Source of the DNA: Desulfobacteraceae bacterium | Lineage (GTDB): Bacteria; Desulfobacterota; Desulfobacteria; Desulfobacterales; JAUWMJ01 | Direction: 5' to 3' | Assembly (NCBI GenBank): GCA_030612225.1 | Contig: JAUWOH010000030.1 | Span: forward strand, 1-14,957 | DNA length: 14,957 bases | Program-made: the position numbers and the translations under genes | Part shown: one piece after another, positions 13,123 through 14,957 of the stretch | How positions within the stretch are numbered: position 1 is the stretch's first letter | Layout: each line of letters opens with the position of its first letter | Notes under the pieces: generated by a model | The model's input: the letters and a program-made list of their open reading frames with translations, nothing else | Told to the model about the DNA's origin: nothing | Database searches by the model: none

Positions 13123-14216
13123 TTTGCACCTCCTTTCCGAACATCGAATAATCTTAAGGTCTTATCCAGATCCAGCGGATTTACTCCGGCAGGACCGTCA
13201 CTCGGTAAAATTATTGTATCCAGGCTCTTGTATGCTTCAGCCATTTTAAGTCCAACCATACGTTCCGCCCCTATTCCTGTCAGGGCATCATTTTTAAGGC
13301 GTATCTTTTGCGCCTCAGCCAGTTTAACCAAAAGGTTTGCCTCTGCCTTCTTTTTCCTGACATAGAGATCTTTTTCCGCAAGCTTTCTTGTTACATATGC
13401 TTTACCTTTTTCTAGTTCAACCAGTACTATAGCCTTGCCTTCCTGTTCTATCTTTTTTAAAGTCGCTTCTTCAATCGCCGCCCTGGCTTCCGCCTGGTTT
13501 TTGAATACAAGCTGGTCTTTGAGTTTTTTCTCCTCTATATTTTTCTGGATTTCTTTACTGTAAGTAAAATAACGCACCAGAACATTATCAATCTTTAGCC
13601 CCTTTGGATTTAACTCTCTGTTCAGCATCTCTTTTGCAGCTTTTGCCTTTTCGACCCTGAGGGGGCTGTTATAAAATTCTTCGGTTGTCAGTTCGCCAAG
13701 AGTTGCTTTCAGCACCGGTTCCGCCTTGGGAATAATACCGTTAATTTCATAAAGCTTTCCAGGGCCTATAGTTGTAAAAACCTTATAGGGGTCTTCAATG
13801 CGATAGAGAATTGACACGTCAACATCCACAAAAAAGCCATCTGATGTCTGTATGTGAGCTGCCTTCTCATGCCTTGAAGCTTTAGCCGCCATGTCAGGAT
13901 AGTTTGTCAATTCAAGGACCTGAATATCCTTTGGGAGACGACTAATCTCCTGAAGTCCAAAAGGAAGAATCAGGTGCAGACCTGCCTGGTAAATTTTTTT
14001 CTGTACACCTCGGTGTATTCCCACTCTCACAATTTTTATGCCGAATTCATTCGGCCTAATATATTCCAAGAAAAAAATGGATGAAAGCGACAAAATTACT
14101 GCCAGGCCAATGAAAATTTTGAATATTAATTTAAATCTCGATTTTTGTTTGGGAATTTCTGAAGCTTTTTCTGCCTTTTCAGATAAGGGACTATCCCCTT
14201 CTTTATTATCTGACAT
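13119..14216 (-). CDS. SPFH/prohibitin-domain membrane protein (HflK-like position)
   Basis: A 365-residue protein. A charged cytosolic tail (1-27) precedes one membrane segment (about 29-50, FKLIFKIFIGLAVILSLSSI). The SPFH domain follows (RPNEFGIKIVRVGIHRG, then YQAGLHLILPFGLQEISRLP, then TSDGFFVDVDVSILYRIEDP and GELTTEEFY). A coiled coil covers about 220-310 (IQKNIEEKKLKDQLVFKNQA and on), with a C-terminal SLDTIILPSDGPAGVNPL. The ATG has a strong Shine-Dalgarno (AAGGAGG, about 8 nt upstream). Its stop overlaps the start of the second SPFH gene, so the two are made together and probably co-assemble. A TraB/GumN-type gene lies 148 bp upstream on the same strand. The pair is not close enough to HflKC for me to give that symbol, and no hflB/ftsH is nearby. 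Confidence 0.87.
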   Translation of the reverse strand: MSDNKEGDSPLSEKAEKASEIPKQKSRFKLIFKIFIGLAVILSLSSIFFLEYIRPNEFGIKIVRVGIHRGVQKKIYQAGLHLILPFGLQEISRLPKDIQVLELTNYPDMAAKASRHEKAAHIQTSDGFFVDVDVSILYRIEDPYKVFTTIGPGKLYEINGIIPKAEPVLKATLGELTTEEFYNSPLRVEKAKAAKEMLNRELNPKGLKIDNVLVRYFTYSKEIQKNIEEKKLKDQLVFKNQAEARAAIEEATLKKIEQEGKAIVLVELEKGKAYVTRKLAEKDLYVRKKKAEANLLVKLAEAQKIRLKNDALTGIGAERMVGLKMAEAYKSLDTIILPSDGPAGVNPLDLDKTLRLFDVRKGGAK

Positions 14217-14339
14217 GGTCGAAACCTCCTTAAAGGGTTATCGTTTCAAGGGTTTGTACAAATGTAAGAATTTAGATCCATCAGAAATTTACAAATTCAA
14301 AAAGCAACTTTTGGTAGTGGGCAATTAGATTTAAGATGG

Positions 14340-14355
14340 TCCCGCTTTAGCGGGA
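14340..14355. other. Hairpin TCCCGC-TTTA-GCGGGA
   Basis: A perfect 6-bp stem (14340-14345 / 14350-14355) with a TTTA loop, 10 bp after the stop of the TraB/GumN-type gene. No T-run follows on the minus strand, so termination is doubtful; it may be a remnant of a repeat. Confidence 0.4.
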
Positions 14356-14364
14356 TTTGAGCTT

Positions 14365-14957
14365 CTATCTTTGACGTATATTATAGTTTTGCTTTTTTAA
14401 AATCTCAACCAGGCCATCTCTGCCTACCAGGTGGCCTGCACCCACAACAATAAAAACATTTTCATTTTTACCGATGAGCTTTTTAATTTCAACCAGCCAT
14501 CTTTTGTTTCTGCTGGTAAACCAGCGATTATAAAGTTCGGGAAAATCTTTAAGGCTCACTGTAATAAAGGAGTCAAGCTTTTTTACATCCCCGTTTTTCC
14601 AGTATTTAACAAGGTTTGCGGCATCTTTTTCAATGACTTCAAGATCTTTTAAGGTTTGCCTGAGCATCATCTCTTCTTGTTTACGAGTCATTTGAGTCAT
14701 AAGGCTAAGCTGAAACTCCACAGTTTCAAACCTCAGCATCTCTTTTCCGTCCTTTTTTGCCTTGTTATAAAAATACATATCTATCCCGTAAGCAGGATTA
14801 AATCCAAGCTTTAAAAATTCAATGCTTGATAGAGAAAGTGCACATAACCAGGGTTTCAAGCGGCTTAGCTGCTGTATCGGTATGCCGGAGGCATCAGCTC
14901 TTTTTTTTAATAAGTCGAATGTTTGCGATGAAATGCTGTCCTCAAGATTATCTCCTT
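14365..14957 (-). CDS. TraB/GumN family protein, C-terminal part (5' end outside window)
   Basis: The frame stays open to the right edge: reading upstream from 14859 gives DNLEDSISSQTFDLLKKRAD and then IPIQQLSRLKPWLCALSLSS without a stop, so the protein extends beyond the window. A TTG at 14859 is therefore not a start. The visible ~197 residues carry the family's typical KPWLCAL segment, then GFNPAYGIDMYFYNKAKKDG, a helical middle (MTRKQEEMMLRQTLKDLEVI) and the C-terminal NVFIVVGAGHLVGRDGLVEI with the conserved GxGHL. TraB/GumN proteins have an EreA-like fold and putative metalloprotease or hydrolase activity; the catalytic GxxH of the N-terminal half is not visible here. It lies upstream of the SPFH pair on the same strand and may share a transcript with it. 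Confidence 0.82.
   Translation of the reverse strand, partial: GDNLEDSISSQTFDLLKKRADASGIPIQQLSRLKPWLCALSLSSIEFLKLGFNPAYGIDMYFYNKAKKDGKEMLRFETVEFQLSLMTQMTRKQEEMMLRQTLKDLEVIEKDAANLVKYWKNGDVKKLDSFITVSLKDFPELYNRWFTSRNKRWLVEIKKLIGKNENVFIVVGAGHLVGRDGLVEILKKQNYNIRQR

Noticed and set aside
12925..13365. Plus-strand 146-residue reading frame
   Set aside because: It is antisense to the junction of the two SPFH genes, which have strong Shine-Dalgarno sites and clear domain content.
14365..14859. Complete 164-residue gene starting at 14859
   Set aside because: The codon is TTG and the frame continues upstream with family-like sequence to the window edge, so the gene is only partly contained.

Overview
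The window looks like a chromosomal stretch of a Gram-negative anaerobe, most likely a sulfate-reducing Desulfobacterota (Desulfobacterales-like). This is an inference from several features: a TrmB-type regulator and an archaeal-flavoured class III aminotransferase, a CX2CX4CX16C iron-sulfur/DUF3786 protein, SPFH proteins, lipoproteins with periplasmic logic, moderate-to-low GC, and intergenic spaces filled with short inverted-repeat elements. No rRNA, tRNA, CRISPR array or complete transposase gene is visible. Both edges cut through genes.

Layout. Positions 2-454 (+) hold the C-terminal part of a metallo-beta-lactamase-fold hydrolase. A large imperfect palindrome (689-947) separates it from a convergent pair on the minus strand: a TrmB-family regulator (3097-2309) followed by a class III aminotransferase (2271-946). 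The regulator has a consensus-like promoter overlapped by a perfect 16-bp inverted repeat, so it is probably autoregulated. Positions 3490-4675 (+) hold two overlapping genes, a MmcQ/YjbR-like protein and an iron-sulfur/DUF3786 protein. Two minus-strand lipoprotein genes follow, at 5423-4716 (transglutaminase-like) and 6679-5867 (unknown). They share nearly the same leader peptide and are separated by a roughly 330-bp nested palindrome. Upstream of the second lie a 16-nt triplicate and an array of small hairpins.

Positions 9561-6991 (-) form a tight three-gene operon: a GalT-like nucleotidylyltransferase, a substrate-binding protein with no signal peptide, and the peptidoglycan glycosyltransferase MtgA. 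A GTTCA-rich inverted repeat element (9582-9848) follows upstream. Positions 11139-9852 (-) encode a 97-residue HU-like protein and, overlapping it, a 335-residue fusion of an HU domain, one membrane segment and a LysM domain. A bactofilin gene (11605-12003, +) is divergent from these across a repeat-rich spacer.

The right end holds a translationally coupled pair of SPFH (prohibitin/HflKC-like) membrane proteins (14216-13119 and 13122-12085, -), preceded by the C-terminal part of a TraB/GumN-family protein (14957-14365, -).

Taken together, the right two-thirds is strongly biased to the cell envelope: lipoproteins, MtgA, LysM, bactofilin and SPFH scaffolds. The most unusual element is the HU-membrane-LysM protein. 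By its parts it could physically connect the nucleoid to the peptidoglycan, with a soluble HU partner encoded immediately upstream and a bactofilin next door.
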